A DNA stretch of 46,614 nt from assembly GCA_947307255.1 (NCBI GenBank), contig CAMZIO010000011.1, positions 1 to 46,614 on the forward strand, written 5' to 3'. The position numbers and the translations under genes were made by a program. Under the pieces are notes generated by a model that was given only the letters and a program-made list of their open reading frames with translations, was not told the DNA's origin and did no database searches. Origin of the DNA: an uncultured Clostridia bacterium. GTDB taxonomy: Bacteria; Bacillota; Clostridia; Oscillospirales; Oscillospiraceae. Shown piece by piece: positions 18,011-27,363 of this stretch (its first letter is position 1; every line of letters begins with the position of its first letter).

Positions 18011-18961
18011 GTGAAACATATCTTTATCATCAATCCCGCCGCCGGGAAGAAGGACGGCCGCGCGCGCGTCTACGCCATGGCGGAAAAGCTGAAAAACGAA
18101 CACGGCCTGGACGTCGAGTGTATGCTGACCCGCTCGCCGGGGCACGCGATGGCGCTCACGCGCGGTATTGCCGAGACGGGCAGCCCCGTGCGCTTTTACG
18201 CCTGCGGCGGCGACGGCACCGCGAACGAGGTTGCCAACGGCATCGCCGGGTTTCCCCGCGTGGCGATGACCTGCGTGCCCATTGGCACGGGGAACGACTT
18301 TTTGAAAAACTTCGGGGCGGACGCGGCAAAATTTGCCGACGCGGAAAACCTGTGGAACGGGGACGTGCAGCAGCTCGACATGATCGACTGCAACGGCCGC
18401 CTGTGCCTGACGATCGCCTGCGCGGGGCTGGACGCGCGGATCGCAAAGGACGTGCATCGGTTTTCCGCCGTGCCGCTGCTCGACGGCAAGGGGAGCTACG
18501 TCTTTTCCCTGGCGGTGAACTTTCTGTTCAAGCCCATCGCCAGCCGCTGGACGGTAACGCTGGGCGACACGGAGCTGCCGGAGAAGGATTTTGCCGTGAT
18601 CGCGGTGTGCAACGGCCGCTATTACGGCGGCGGCTTTCTGCCGGTGGCGGAGGCGCGTATGAACGACGGGGTGCTCAACACGCTGATCGTCAAAAAAGTT
18701 TCCCGTCCGGCGTTTCTCAAATTCATCACGCCATACTCCCGCGGCGAGTACGATAAGTTCCCGCAGTTTGCCGCCTGCTATACCGCGCCGTGCATCCGGA
18801 TTTGCTCGGAGCGGGCGGATATCGTTACCTGTCTGGACGGCGAATGCATCACCGCCGACGACGTTACCATCCGGCTTTCCGACAAGAAGCTGAATTTCTT
18901 CGGCCCGAAGGGCTGCGATCCCAACGCTACCGCCAAAGAAACGGAAACCGACGCCCCTTGA
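18011..18961 (+). CDS. Diacylglycerol/lipid kinase, DagK/YegS family
   Basis: 316-aa kinase of the DAGK catalytic-domain family, phosphorylating diacylglycerol or a related lipid at the membrane. The start is the GTG at 18011, behind GGGAGGGAG. Motifs: INPAAGKK (about residues 7-13), nucleotide-binding GGDGTANE (66-73) and PIGTGNDF (about 90-97). The C-terminal part has the beta-sandwich with CNGRYYGGGF. The exact substrate (DAG, undecaprenol or sphingoid) cannot be told. Confidence 0.9.
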   Translation: MKHIFIINPAAGKKDGRARVYAMAEKLKNEHGLDVECMLTRSPGHAMALTRGIAETGSPVRFYACGGDGTANEVANGIAGFPRVAMTCVPIGTGNDFLKNFGADAAKFADAENLWNGDVQQLDMIDCNGRLCLTIACAGLDARIAKDVHRFSAVPLLDGKGSYVFSLAVNFLFKPIASRWTVTLGDTELPEKDFAVIAVCNGRYYGGGFLPVAEARMNDGVLNTLIVKKVSRPAFLKFITPYSRGEYDKFPQFAACYTAPCIRICSERADIVTCLDGECITADDVTIRLSDKKLNFFGPKGCDPNATAKETETDAP

Positions 18962-19003
18962 AAAGTGAAACGAGCATAAAAATATCTAATCGTATAAAAT
19001 GTC

Positions 19004-19031
19004 TTGAAAACGAAGCAATTTCGTATATAAT
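19004..19031 (+). promoter_or_regulatory. Promoter of the AAA ATPase gene
   Basis: TTGAAA (19004-19009), a 16-base spacer and TATAAT (19026-19031), within an AT-rich stretch that contrasts with the flanking GC-rich genes. The ATPase gene is therefore independently transcribed. Confidence 0.75.
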
Positions 19032-19101
19032 AAAGATAGCTTTATTGCAAGCAAATTACGCCCGTATGTCGGATCAAAAATGGGAAAGAAGATGTTTTAT
19101 T

Positions 19102-20409
19102 GTGGAAAAATTCGTTTTAATCCCAAGGGACCATTACAGGCAAAAATTGCTCCGTCTGGCGAATAACGGGAACGTAACGTTCGTCGTCGGCGTAAGGCGG
19201 GTCGGCAAAAGCTGCATTGCGGCCCAGCTGGAGGAGGATCTGCGCGAATACGGCGCGGACGGTGCGGCGATCCTCCGCTACAACTTTGAAACGACCGACG
19301 CCGTGCGCCTGACGGCCGACGACCTGATCAACTACGTGCGGAAACGGCACGTGGAAGGGGTGCGGAATTATCTCATTTTGGATGAGGTAACGCACGTCGT
19401 CGAGTGGGAGCGTGCGATCGACAGCCTGTGCCAATACGAGGATTGCAAGCTGTTTTTGTTCTCCTCCAACCGGCGGATTCTATCCGACCGGCTCGACGCG
19501 GTTGCAAAAAACGCGTTTGACGTGGTAGACGTGCTGCCGCTTTCCCTGCCGGAGTTTATGGCGTTCCAGCAGTTTCAGGAAATTACGCCGCCGGATACGC
19601 CGCTGCTGGAGAAGAAATACGTCCGGTTTAACGAAAAGGACAGAACGTATACGGTGGAAGAGATATACGGCTGCTATATTACCTACGGCGGGCTGCCGGT
19701 CATGAAGCCGGAGTATATGGATATGGAGCGGGCCTGGGTCATAACGGACGGGTCCTATGGCGCGATCGTAACCAGGGATATTCTGGAAATCGGCAGCGGC
19801 AACGGCATCAGCGCCGTTACGGATCCCGTGCTGCTGCGAAGCGTGATCTCCATTATGGCAAAAAGCATCGGGCAGAACGTTTCCGCCACGTGGATCGCCC
19901 ACCAGACGGCGGAATACCTGCAGCGCCCGTCCGCCACCAAAACGATTGAAAGCTATATTCGTGCGCTGCTCAACGCGCATCTGTTCTATATTGCCGAGCG
20001 CTGCGATATCCGCAAGGAAAAGACGTTAAAGACCCTGGCGAAGTTTTATATCGTTGACGCGGCGATCCACAATTACGTGCTGGGCGGCCCCGCGGAAAAT
20101 GAAATTCACCTGCTGGAAAACAAGGTGTTTTTCGAGTTGATCCGCCGCGGATACCGCGTGTGCAACGGAAAGCTGGGGCAGAGCGAGGTTCAGTTGGTTG
20201 CGAGCGACGAGCGCGGGAAGATCTATATCCAGGTCGTCGACGAACTGATGGAAGACGGTATGGACCGCAAGCTCGCGCCGCTGAGAAAGATTCGGGACAG
20301 TCATCCCAAGCTGGTGATCGTTTTCCACGGGAGCAGCGGAACGACGGAGGACGGGATCGTTATTCTCAATGCGTTCGAATTTTTGATGGGAGCCTCCTGG
20401 GGGCGGTGA
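19102..20409 (+). CDS. AAA+ ATPase with DUF4143-type C-terminal region
   Basis: 435-aa ATPase of unknown cellular role. Walker A is GVRRVGKS (residues 30-37), Walker B is LILDE (91-95), followed by a sensor-like FLFSSNRR. The C-terminal half (about 225-420) looks like DUF4143/winged-helix plus a nuclease-fold remnant, as in the large family of orphan bacterial and archaeal ATPases. The GTG at 19102 gives the usual family start (EKFVLIPRDHY); an in-frame ATG at 19066 is an alternative, and neither has a strong ribosome-binding site. It has its own promoter and terminator and no functional neighbour, suggesting an acquired cassette. Confidence 0.85.
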   Translation: MEKFVLIPRDHYRQKLLRLANNGNVTFVVGVRRVGKSCIAAQLEEDLREYGADGAAILRYNFETTDAVRLTADDLINYVRKRHVEGVRNYLILDEVTHVVEWERAIDSLCQYEDCKLFLFSSNRRILSDRLDAVAKNAFDVVDVLPLSLPEFMAFQQFQEITPPDTPLLEKKYVRFNEKDRTYTVEEIYGCYITYGGLPVMKPEYMDMERAWVITDGSYGAIVTRDILEIGSGNGISAVTDPVLLRSVISIMAKSIGQNVSATWIAHQTAEYLQRPSATKTIESYIRALLNAHLFYIAERCDIRKEKTLKTLAKFYIVDAAIHNYVLGGPAENEIHLLENKVFFELIRRGYRVCNGKLGQSEVQLVASDERGKIYIQVVDELMEDGMDRKLAPLRKIRDSHPKLVIVFHGSSGTTEDGIVILNAFEFLMGASWGR

Positions 20410-20470
20410 ACGCCGTACCGGGAAGGCGCCGGTACGATTATAAGCGTTAAAAAGTAAAAAAAGACGGCCG

Positions 20471-20523
20471 AAGGCCGGAACCATCCGTGCAGTACGCGCG
20501 ATGGCTCCGGCCTTCTTTTTTTG
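20471..20523 (+). terminator. Terminator of the AAA ATPase gene
   Basis: 15-bp stem with one mismatch (20471-20485 with 20500-20514, AAGGCCGGAACCATC) followed by a T8 run. It lies about 60 bases after the stop codon. Confidence 0.9.
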
Positions 20524-20586
20524 TATCGGCGCAACGATGAAGGAAAATTTGCTTTTAAAAAAATCATGAAAAATAACAAAAATATA

Positions 20587-20614
20587 TTGTAATTTAAAAA
20601 ATGATTGCTATAAT
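20587..20614 (+). promoter_or_regulatory. Promoter of the SLH surface-protein gene
   Basis: TTGTAA (20587-20592), a 16-base spacer and TATAAT (20609-20614). It gives a leader of about 80 bases. Confidence 0.7.
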
Positions 20615-20635
20615 AAAAAACATCACTTTGAATCC

Positions 20636-20686
20636 CGTTTATTTATTTTGACGCAAAATAATTGATTATTGCGCAAAAAATAAACG
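20636..20686 (+). promoter_or_regulatory. Inverted repeats in the 5' leader of the SLH gene
   Basis: Outer arms CGTTTATTT (20636-20644) and AAATAAACG (20678-20686) enclose inner arms CGCAA (20652-20656) and TTGCG (20669-20673). It ends 16 bases before the ATG, next to the AAAGGA site, and could stabilise the mRNA as reported for other S-layer transcripts. Confidence 0.55.
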
Positions 20687-20702
20687 GAAGAAAGGAATCT
20701 GT

Positions 20703-22622
20703 ATGGAAAAGAAAAAGTTTTTGAGTTTTTTGTTTGCTGTTATTCTGTGCGTCGGACTGTTTCCAACAACTGTGCTGGCGGTGGATGATCCGTGGGCAGA
20801 GGGAAAAATAGAGTTATCTTTTGGATGGGTTAGCCCAGACGAATACAGAAATAGCTGGCAGAGTCCGGCCGCTGGCAGCACGAGTTGGCTTAGACTGCCA
20901 TATTTTTCAAATGGCGCCGCAGCGTTGATTGACAGCAGCGGCGAAGAGGTTGCATCCTATACCGGGGAGGCACGCCACACGTTCAGCGGCTTGAAAGCCG
21001 GCACTTATACGATTCGGCTTACTGTTCTGGATAGCGGTATTTATGAAATTGTACACGGCGTGGTCAACGGGGGCCCCATCCCGCATCTGATTACCGAATA
21101 TGAATCGACCGTTGAAGTTACCGAAGGAAATACAAGCACGATCCTCCGCTGGGTGGCGCTGGAGTACAAGGCCTACGGTTTCAAAACCGTTACTGATATG
21201 GGCAGCTTTAAAGACGGGAGCAAGGAAAAGACGTATTACACGGGTTGGAATGGGTACAGTGAGAATACTGATCCGTCGACAGCGAGCGGCCATCCTTATT
21301 TGAACACACACAACGGGATTTACTGGGGCGACCACGCAGGACAATATTCAAACATGACGAGTATAGAAGAGCCGGTTTTGGATGCAGCGGAGCAAGCAAA
21401 CGGCTGGAGGTTTATCGGTTGGAAGTGCGAAGGCGATCCTTCGGGTAAAATCTATACGACAGATGAAGCGCTGCTAATTACCGTTAAGGGTGATATAGTT
21501 CTCCGTGCCGTTTTTGAAAGATTTGGATATACCGTTACGTGGAAATATCATAATACTACTTTGGAGACGGACGAATACGTTCCGGAAAATACGGCCCCCA
21601 GTTACGACGGCGATATTCCGACAATGGGTGCAGAGTGGGAATTTGTCGGTTGGAGTAAAAACCCAAACGCCGCAGTTGGACTTGCAGTGGAAGACCTTGC
21701 TAAAGTGTCGGAAAACGTTACGTATTACGCGATCTTCCAGAAGTCTGCGGCGGACGGCAAGACCATTATAAAGGTCGAAAAGACCGGCACCTCCGGCAAT
21801 GTCGATACTTACACCATTTTTTACTCCGACGGCACTACGTACGATTTTACTATAACGAACGGTGAAAATGGCAAAGACGGTGCTGCTGGCAAAGACGGTA
21901 AAGATGGAGTTGATGGCAAAGACGGATGCTGCGCCCCGGTCCCGGAAGACTTAAATTGCAAAGACCATTTTGCCTATATTATCGGATACCCGGATGGAAA
22001 CGTGCACCCGGAGGGGACCATTACGAGAGCTGAGGTAGCAACTATATTCTTCCGAATGCTGGACGATACCGTCAGAAGTGCCTCCTTTACAAGGGATAAC
22101 AGCTTCAGTGATGTGGAAGAGGGTCAGTGGTATAATAACGCAATCTCAACGATGGCCAGAATGGGCGTTGTTAAGGGATATGAGGATGGCACTTTCAGAC
22201 CAAACCAGAACATAACGAGAGCGGAATTTGCTGCTATAGCGGCAAGATTTGACAAGACAGCAAGCAGTAATTTGCCGGTTTTCACGGACACATATGGCCA
22301 TTGGGCGACGTATGAGATAGGAAAAGCTGCGAGAAACGGTTGGATAAACGGGTATCCGGACGGAGGCTTCAAACCAAACCGGGCCATCACAAGAGCAGAG
22401 GCTATGGCGCTTGTAAACCGCGTGCTCAGACGCGATCCACAAAATCCTGCGGATCTTCTCAACAATATGATTAAATGGCCAGACAATATGGATACCAGTA
22501 TTTGGTATTACCTCGATGTACAGGAGGCGACCAATAGCCACGACTATGAGCGCACGACAAAAGCGACAGAGAGATGGACGGCACTTGAGAAGCTGCGCGA
22601 TTGGTCGGCTTTTGAGAGGTGA
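20703..22622 (+). CDS. Secreted S-layer homology protein with collagen-like segment
   Basis: 639-aa exported surface protein. A signal peptide covers about residues 1-26 (LSFLFAVILCVGLFPTTVLA). Residues 27-370 are beta-rich with InlB/Listeria-type repeat features (WKCEGDPSGKIYTTDEALLI, then a FVGWSKNP motif). A short collagen-like tract of G-x-y triplets (about 387-408, GKDGAAGKDGKDGVDGKDG) ends in a Cys-Cys pair (409-410). Three SLH domains follow (about 418-455, 463-510, 523-575; each with a GYxDG..P...TRAE pattern), which anchor to cell-wall polymer. A conserved tail (SIWYYLDVQEATNSHDY) ends it. The gene is AT-richer than its neighbours, consistent with transfer. Confidence 0.9.
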   Translation: MEKKKFLSFLFAVILCVGLFPTTVLAVDDPWAEGKIELSFGWVSPDEYRNSWQSPAAGSTSWLRLPYFSNGAAALIDSSGEEVASYTGEARHTFSGLKAGTYTIRLTVLDSGIYEIVHGVVNGGPIPHLITEYESTVEVTEGNTSTILRWVALEYKAYGFKTVTDMGSFKDGSKEKTYYTGWNGYSENTDPSTASGHPYLNTHNGIYWGDHAGQYSNMTSIEEPVLDAAEQANGWRFIGWKCEGDPSGKIYTTDEALLITVKGDIVLRAVFERFGYTVTWKYHNTTLETDEYVPENTAPSYDGDIPTMGAEWEFVGWSKNPNAAVGLAVEDLAKVSENVTYYAIFQKSAADGKTIIKVEKTGTSGNVDTYTIFYSDGTTYDFTITNGENGKDGAAGKDGKDGVDGKDGCCAPVPEDLNCKDHFAYIIGYPDGNVHPEGTITRAEVATIFFRMLDDTVRSASFTRDNSFSDVEEGQWYNNAISTMARMGVVKGYEDGTFRPNQNITRAEFAAIAARFDKTASSNLPVFTDTYGHWATYEIGKAARNGWINGYPDGGFKPNRAITRAEAMALVNRVLRRDPQNPADLLNNMIKWPDNMDTSIWYYLDVQEATNSHDYERTTKATERWTALEKLRDWSAFER

Positions 22623-22641
22623 GCAACGGTAGATAGCGGCC

Positions 22642-22779
22642 ATTGAGGAGGTCTTGGACCCGCGGGCGAGAGAAGAGATGATCGCCAGCGGATTTGACCT
22701 GAGCCTGTTTACCTGCACGCGGGGCGGAGCAGCCCGCTTTACCCTGCGCTGCAGGTTGCTGTCTGTGCCAATCGGATGA
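22642..22779 (+). pseudogene. Possible C-terminal remnant of a sortase
   Basis: A 45-codon open stretch without a proper start reads DPRAREEMIASGFDLSLFTC, then TRGGAARFTLRCRL. It resembles the last strands of a sortase, where the catalytic cysteine sits in a TLxTC motif and an arginine follows (here GGAAR). Upstream the frame is closed by TAG at 22633. The rest of the enzyme is absent, so this would be a deletion relic beside the SLH surface-protein gene. The assignment is from memory of the motif and is uncertain. Confidence 0.4.
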
Positions 22780-22839
22780 TTGACGCGGAGAAAACCCACG
22801 AAAAAACGATCCATGTCAAAAAAGAAAGGAGAATCAGAC

Positions 22840-23124
22840 ATGAACAAAAACGGGTTTGCAATCGAATTGGCGCGCATGACGAATATTCCGAAGGCAGCGG
22901 CGCTGAGAATGACCAACGCCATGCTGGATATTCTGTCAAAAACACTCAACGAGAAAGAAACCATACGGCTGTCCGGCTTCGGAACGCTTGAGGTGCGTCG
23001 CGCGCCGGAGCGGATGGCAAGAAATCCCCGCACCAACGAGCCGGCCGTCGTCCCCGAACGGCATAAGCCGGTCTTCAGACCGAGCAAGCAGCTGCTGGGC
23101 AGAATGAACCGGGAGGAAGCGTAA
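22840..23124 (+). CDS. HU/IHF family DNA-binding protein (divergent)
   Basis: 94-aa HU-like nucleoid protein. The dimerisation helices (NGFAIELARMTNIPKAAALR) and the core strand SGFGTLEVRRAPERMARNP are recognisable, including the RNP motif at the tip of the DNA-binding arm. The arm then reads RTNEPAVVPERHKPVFRPSK, more divergent than housekeeping HU. The ATG at 22840 follows AAAGGAGA. It stands alone behind the sortase relic, so it may be a secondary or mobile-element-borne HU. Confidence 0.85.
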   Translation: MNKNGFAIELARMTNIPKAAALRMTNAMLDILSKTLNEKETIRLSGFGTLEVRRAPERMARNPRTNEPAVVPERHKPVFRPSKQLLGRMNREEA

Positions 23125-23147
23125 AAGCCGGAGTGCCCCAATAAAAA

Positions 23148-23210
23148 CTGCACGTGATAAGAGGAAAGCAGACGCTTTTGGCGCTCTACTTTCCTCTTGT
23201 CTCATGCAGC
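23148..23210. terminator. Hairpin between convergent HU and CPBP genes
   Basis: AAGAGGAAAG (23159-23168) pairs with CTTTCCTCTT (23189-23198), and outer CTGCA/TGCAG arms (23148, 23210) extend it. It lies between two genes that converge, as expected for a bidirectional terminator, though the T-run is short. Confidence 0.65.
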
Positions 23211-23234
23211 GTGCGGCTCCGCGGAGCCTGCGAT

Positions 23235-23915
23235 TTATCGGATCACACCGAAGAGGAGCAGCCCCACGGTGTTGATGGCAAGGTTGGCGCACAGATGCAC
23301 CAGCCACGACGGATAGAGCGAGCCGCTCGTTTCGTTCAGCCGGTTGAAGAGCAGCCCGCCGAAGGCCAGGCCGAGCATCGAAAGCAGGAAGATCGCCGGG
23401 TGGAACCACCGCGCCGTCATGCCCACGTGGTAGAGCGCAAACAGAACCGCGCTGAAGGCGTAGGCAAGGGCGCGCGGAGCGCAGCGCGCAAGCGCGGCGA
23501 AGGCGTAGCCGCGGAAAAAGAACTCCTCCAGCAGAGAGTTGAACAGGGAAATGTAAAGCGCAACGTACAGGAAATTTTCGCGGTTGACGCCCACGTTTCC
23601 GCTCAGCTGCGCGGCGATGCGGGTAAAGTCGATCTGCCCGTGCAGGAGGAAGTAAGCCGCCAGAATCGCGGCAAATACGCCCAGCCCCAGCGCGAGAGCG
23701 CGGCGCAGCGTCCCCTTCCCCGCCGTGAACAGCGTGCGCAGCAGCGCGCGCCCCTCCGGTACGCGGAGATAGTAGAGCAGCGGAACGAGCAAAAACAGCG
23801 CGAGCTTGAGCAGCGATTTGACCGCATAGGTCGGCTGGACCAGACCGTCGAGCAGGCTCATCCCCAGCGCGCACAGGAGCGCCGAGCCGACAATATACCA
23901 CGCCTGCCGTTTCAT
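23235..23915 (-). CDS. CPBP family intramembrane metalloprotease
   Basis: 226-aa membrane protein of the CAAX protease and bacteriocin-processing family. Six or so hydrophobic helices are seen. The catalytic motifs are in order: SLLEEFFFRGY (E-E-x3-R), ALYHVGM and VHLCANLAIN. The start is the ATG at 23915 with GGGAGGGG upstream. The substrate is unknown, since members process CAAX proteins, bacteriocins or regulators. It stands alone, convergent with HU and divergent from groES. Confidence 0.88.
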   Translation of the reverse strand: MKRQAWYIVGSALLCALGMSLLDGLVQPTYAVKSLLKLALFLLVPLLYYLRVPEGRALLRTLFTAGKGTLRRALALGLGVFAAILAAYFLLHGQIDFTRIAAQLSGNVGVNRENFLYVALYISLFNSLLEEFFFRGYAFAALARCAPRALAYAFSAVLFALYHVGMTARWFHPAIFLLSMLGLAFGGLLFNRLNETSGSLYPSWLVHLCANLAINTVGLLLFGVIR

Positions 23916-24026
23916 TGCGCCACCCCTCCCCTGCACGGTCGTTTTTCTCATTGTAGCAAACGGCGCGCTCTCTTTTTGAACGAAGTGTTAATTTTCGGCA
24001 AAATGGAAAAAAATGTAAAAACCCCC

Positions 24027-24055
24027 TTGCAAATGCGCAGGCGTTGCGTTATGAT
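24027..24055 (+). promoter_or_regulatory. Promoter of groESL
   Basis: TTGCAA (24027-24032), a 17-base spacer and TATGAT (24050-24055), ending just before the CIRCE operator, which would cover the transcription start. Confidence 0.8.
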
Positions 24056-24066
24056 AGCACCGTTGG

Positions 24067-24093
24067 TTAGCACTCTGGGATGTGGAGTGCTAA
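24067..24093 (+). promoter_or_regulatory. CIRCE operator (HrcA binding site)
   Basis: A perfect TTAGCACTC-N9-GAGTGCTAA (24067-24075 and 24085-24093). It is the classical HrcA repressor site, so groESL is heat-shock controlled by HrcA. HrcA itself is not in the window. Confidence 0.98.
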
Positions 24094-24143
24094 ACTTCGC
24101 CAAAATCTGCCAATACATTATCATATATAAGGAGGCAATACCC

Positions 24144-24428
24144 ATGAAACTTACTCCGCTTGCAGACCGTGTGATCCTCAAGATGGTCGAAGCCGAAGAA
24201 ACCACCAAGGGCGGCATTATTCTCACCGCCAGCGCGAAGGAAAAGCCCTCGGTTGCCGAGGTGATCTCCGTCGGCCCCGGCGGCATGGTGGACGGACACG
24301 ACGTCGTGATGACCGTCAAGCCCGGCGACAAGGTCATCACCAGCAAGTACTCCGGCACGGAGGTCAAGCTGGACGACGTGGAATACACCGTCGTGCGCCA
24401 GAGCGACATTCTCGCCATCGTAGAGTAA
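24144..24428 (+). CDS. groES: Co-chaperonin GroES
   Basis: 94-aa GroES that caps GroEL rings. It begins LTPLADRVILKMVEAEETTKG, has the mobile loop TTKGGIILTASAKEKPS and ends YTVVRQSDILAIVE. The ATG at 24144 follows AAGGAGG. First gene of the CIRCE-controlled unit; groEL follows after an unusually long 175 bases. Confidence 0.97.
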   Translation: MKLTPLADRVILKMVEAEETTKGGIILTASAKEKPSVAEVISVGPGGMVDGHDVVMTVKPGDKVITSKYSGTEVKLDDVEYTVVRQSDILAIVE

Positions 24429-24476
24429 TCGTCAAAGGGGACTCCCTCCCCGTTAAAGGCGCCCTGGCCGATCCGC

Positions 24477-24510
24477 TGCGGCGCGCGCCGTGCGCACGCA
24501 GCGCGCCGCA
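24477..24510 (+). other. Hairpin in the groES-groEL spacer
   Basis: TGCGGCGCGC (24477-24486) pairs perfectly with GCGCGCCGCA (24501-24510), with a 14-base loop. No T-run follows, so it may be a processing or stability element. Confidence 0.6.
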
Positions 24511-24582
24511 GGATGTGATTTGTCAGGCACAGATCGCAACGAATCACGATCACAATTTTCCTTCGCCCGACGGCGAAAATAA

Positions 24583-26235
<1,653 letters not shown>

Positions 26236-26257
26236 TCGAGACAGAAAAAGTCGTTTT

Positions 26258-26288
26258 GCGCCGGACCTTTGGGAAAAGGTCCGGCGCA
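26258..26288 (+). terminator. First hairpin after groEL
   Basis: 12-13-bp stem GCGCCGGACCTT (26258-26269) with 26276-26287, loop of about 4-6 bases. No T-run follows directly; the stronger terminator lies 17 bases later. Confidence 0.6.
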
Positions 26289-26304
26289 TTGCTTGGATCG
26301 GAAT

Positions 26305-26346
26305 AAGGAAGGCGCCCGATGCATTGCATCGGGCGCCTTCCTTTTT
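26305..26346. terminator. Terminator between groEL and arcC
   Basis: Perfect 18-bp stem (26305-26322 with 26326-26343; AAGGAAGGCGCCCGATGC), 3-base loop, then TTT on the plus strand. It separates convergent groEL and arcC and serves mainly the plus strand; a short TT-rich end is seen on the minus strand. Confidence 0.88.
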
Positions 26347-26358
26347 CGTATCAATGGT

Positions 26359-27294
26359 TTACATCTGGACGCGGGTACCGGTCTTGCCCTCGATGCCCTC
26401 TTTTGCCTTGTCCAGCAGCGTGATGAGCGCAACGCGCCCGGGCTTGGACTCGGCAAAGCCCATTGCCGCCTGAACCTTGGGCAGCATGGAGCCGGGAGCA
26501 AACTGTTTCTCCTCGATATACTTGCGTGCATCGTCCGGGGTGAGAACGTCCAAACCCTTCTGGTCGGGCTTGCCAAAATTGATGGCGACCTTCTCCACTG
26601 CGGTGAGGATGATCAGCATATCGGCATCCACCAGCTCGGCGAGTTTGGCGCTGGCGAAGTCCTTGTCGATGACGGCGGGGGTGCCAAAGAGCTTGCCGTC
26701 CTTGCGTACAACGGGGATGCCGCCGCCGCCGACGGTGATGACCACCGTGCCCGCTTTGAGCAGCGCGCGGACGGTGTTCTTCTCGATCACGTCGATGGGC
26801 TTGGGCGAGGGAACGACCTGGCGATAGCCGCGGCCGGCGTCCTCGACCATGGTGTAGCCCTTCTCGGCGGCGATCCTGTCGGCGGTCTCCTTGTCATAGA
26901 ACGCGCCCACGGGCTTGGTGGGATGCTGGAAGGCGGGGTCCGCCGCATCGACCAACACCTGCGTTACGACGGTGGCGACGTCCTTATCCACGCCGCGCGC
27001 GGCAAGCTCGTTGCCGATGGCGTTCTGAAGGTGATAGCCGATGTAGCCCTGGGACATGGCGCCGCACTCGGGGAAGGGCATATCGGACTTGATGGCCTTT
27101 GCCTCGGCAGCGGTAGACATACCGAGGTTGATCATACCGACCTGCGGACCGTTGCCGTGGGCGATGATGACCTCGTTGCCCGCCTCAATCAGATCAACGA
27201 TGGGCTTGGCAGTTTTGCGCACGAGCTCAAGCTGCTCATACGGGGTATTACCCAGAGCGTTGCCGCCCAGGGCGATCACAATGCGTTTGGACAT
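26359..27294 (-). CDS. arcC: Carbamate kinase
   Basis: 311-aa amino-acid-kinase-fold enzyme that makes ATP from carbamoyl phosphate and ADP, the energy-yielding step of arginine fermentation. Motifs: ALGGNALG at the N-terminus, AHGNGPQVG, VGGGGIPV and the C-terminal PKVQAAMGFAES. Last gene of the operon YjiH-arcA-arcB-arcC, 69 bases after arcB. Confidence 0.97.
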   Translation of the reverse strand: MSKRIVIALGGNALGNTPYEQLELVRKTAKPIVDLIEAGNEVIIAHGNGPQVGMINLGMSTAAEAKAIKSDMPFPECGAMSQGYIGYHLQNAIGNELAARGVDKDVATVVTQVLVDAADPAFQHPTKPVGAFYDKETADRIAAEKGYTMVEDAGRGYRQVVPSPKPIDVIEKNTVRALLKAGTVVITVGGGGIPVVRKDGKLFGTPAVIDKDFASAKLAELVDADMLIILTAVEKVAINFGKPDQKGLDVLTPDDARKYIEEKQFAPGSMLPKVQAAMGFAESKPGRVALITLLDKAKEGIEGKTGTRVQM

Positions 27295-27363
27295 ATGAAA
27301 ATCTCTCCTTGTCGTTCAGTCGTCGAGCACCGCCGTGCGGGACCCGAAGGCAATGCGGCGCGA

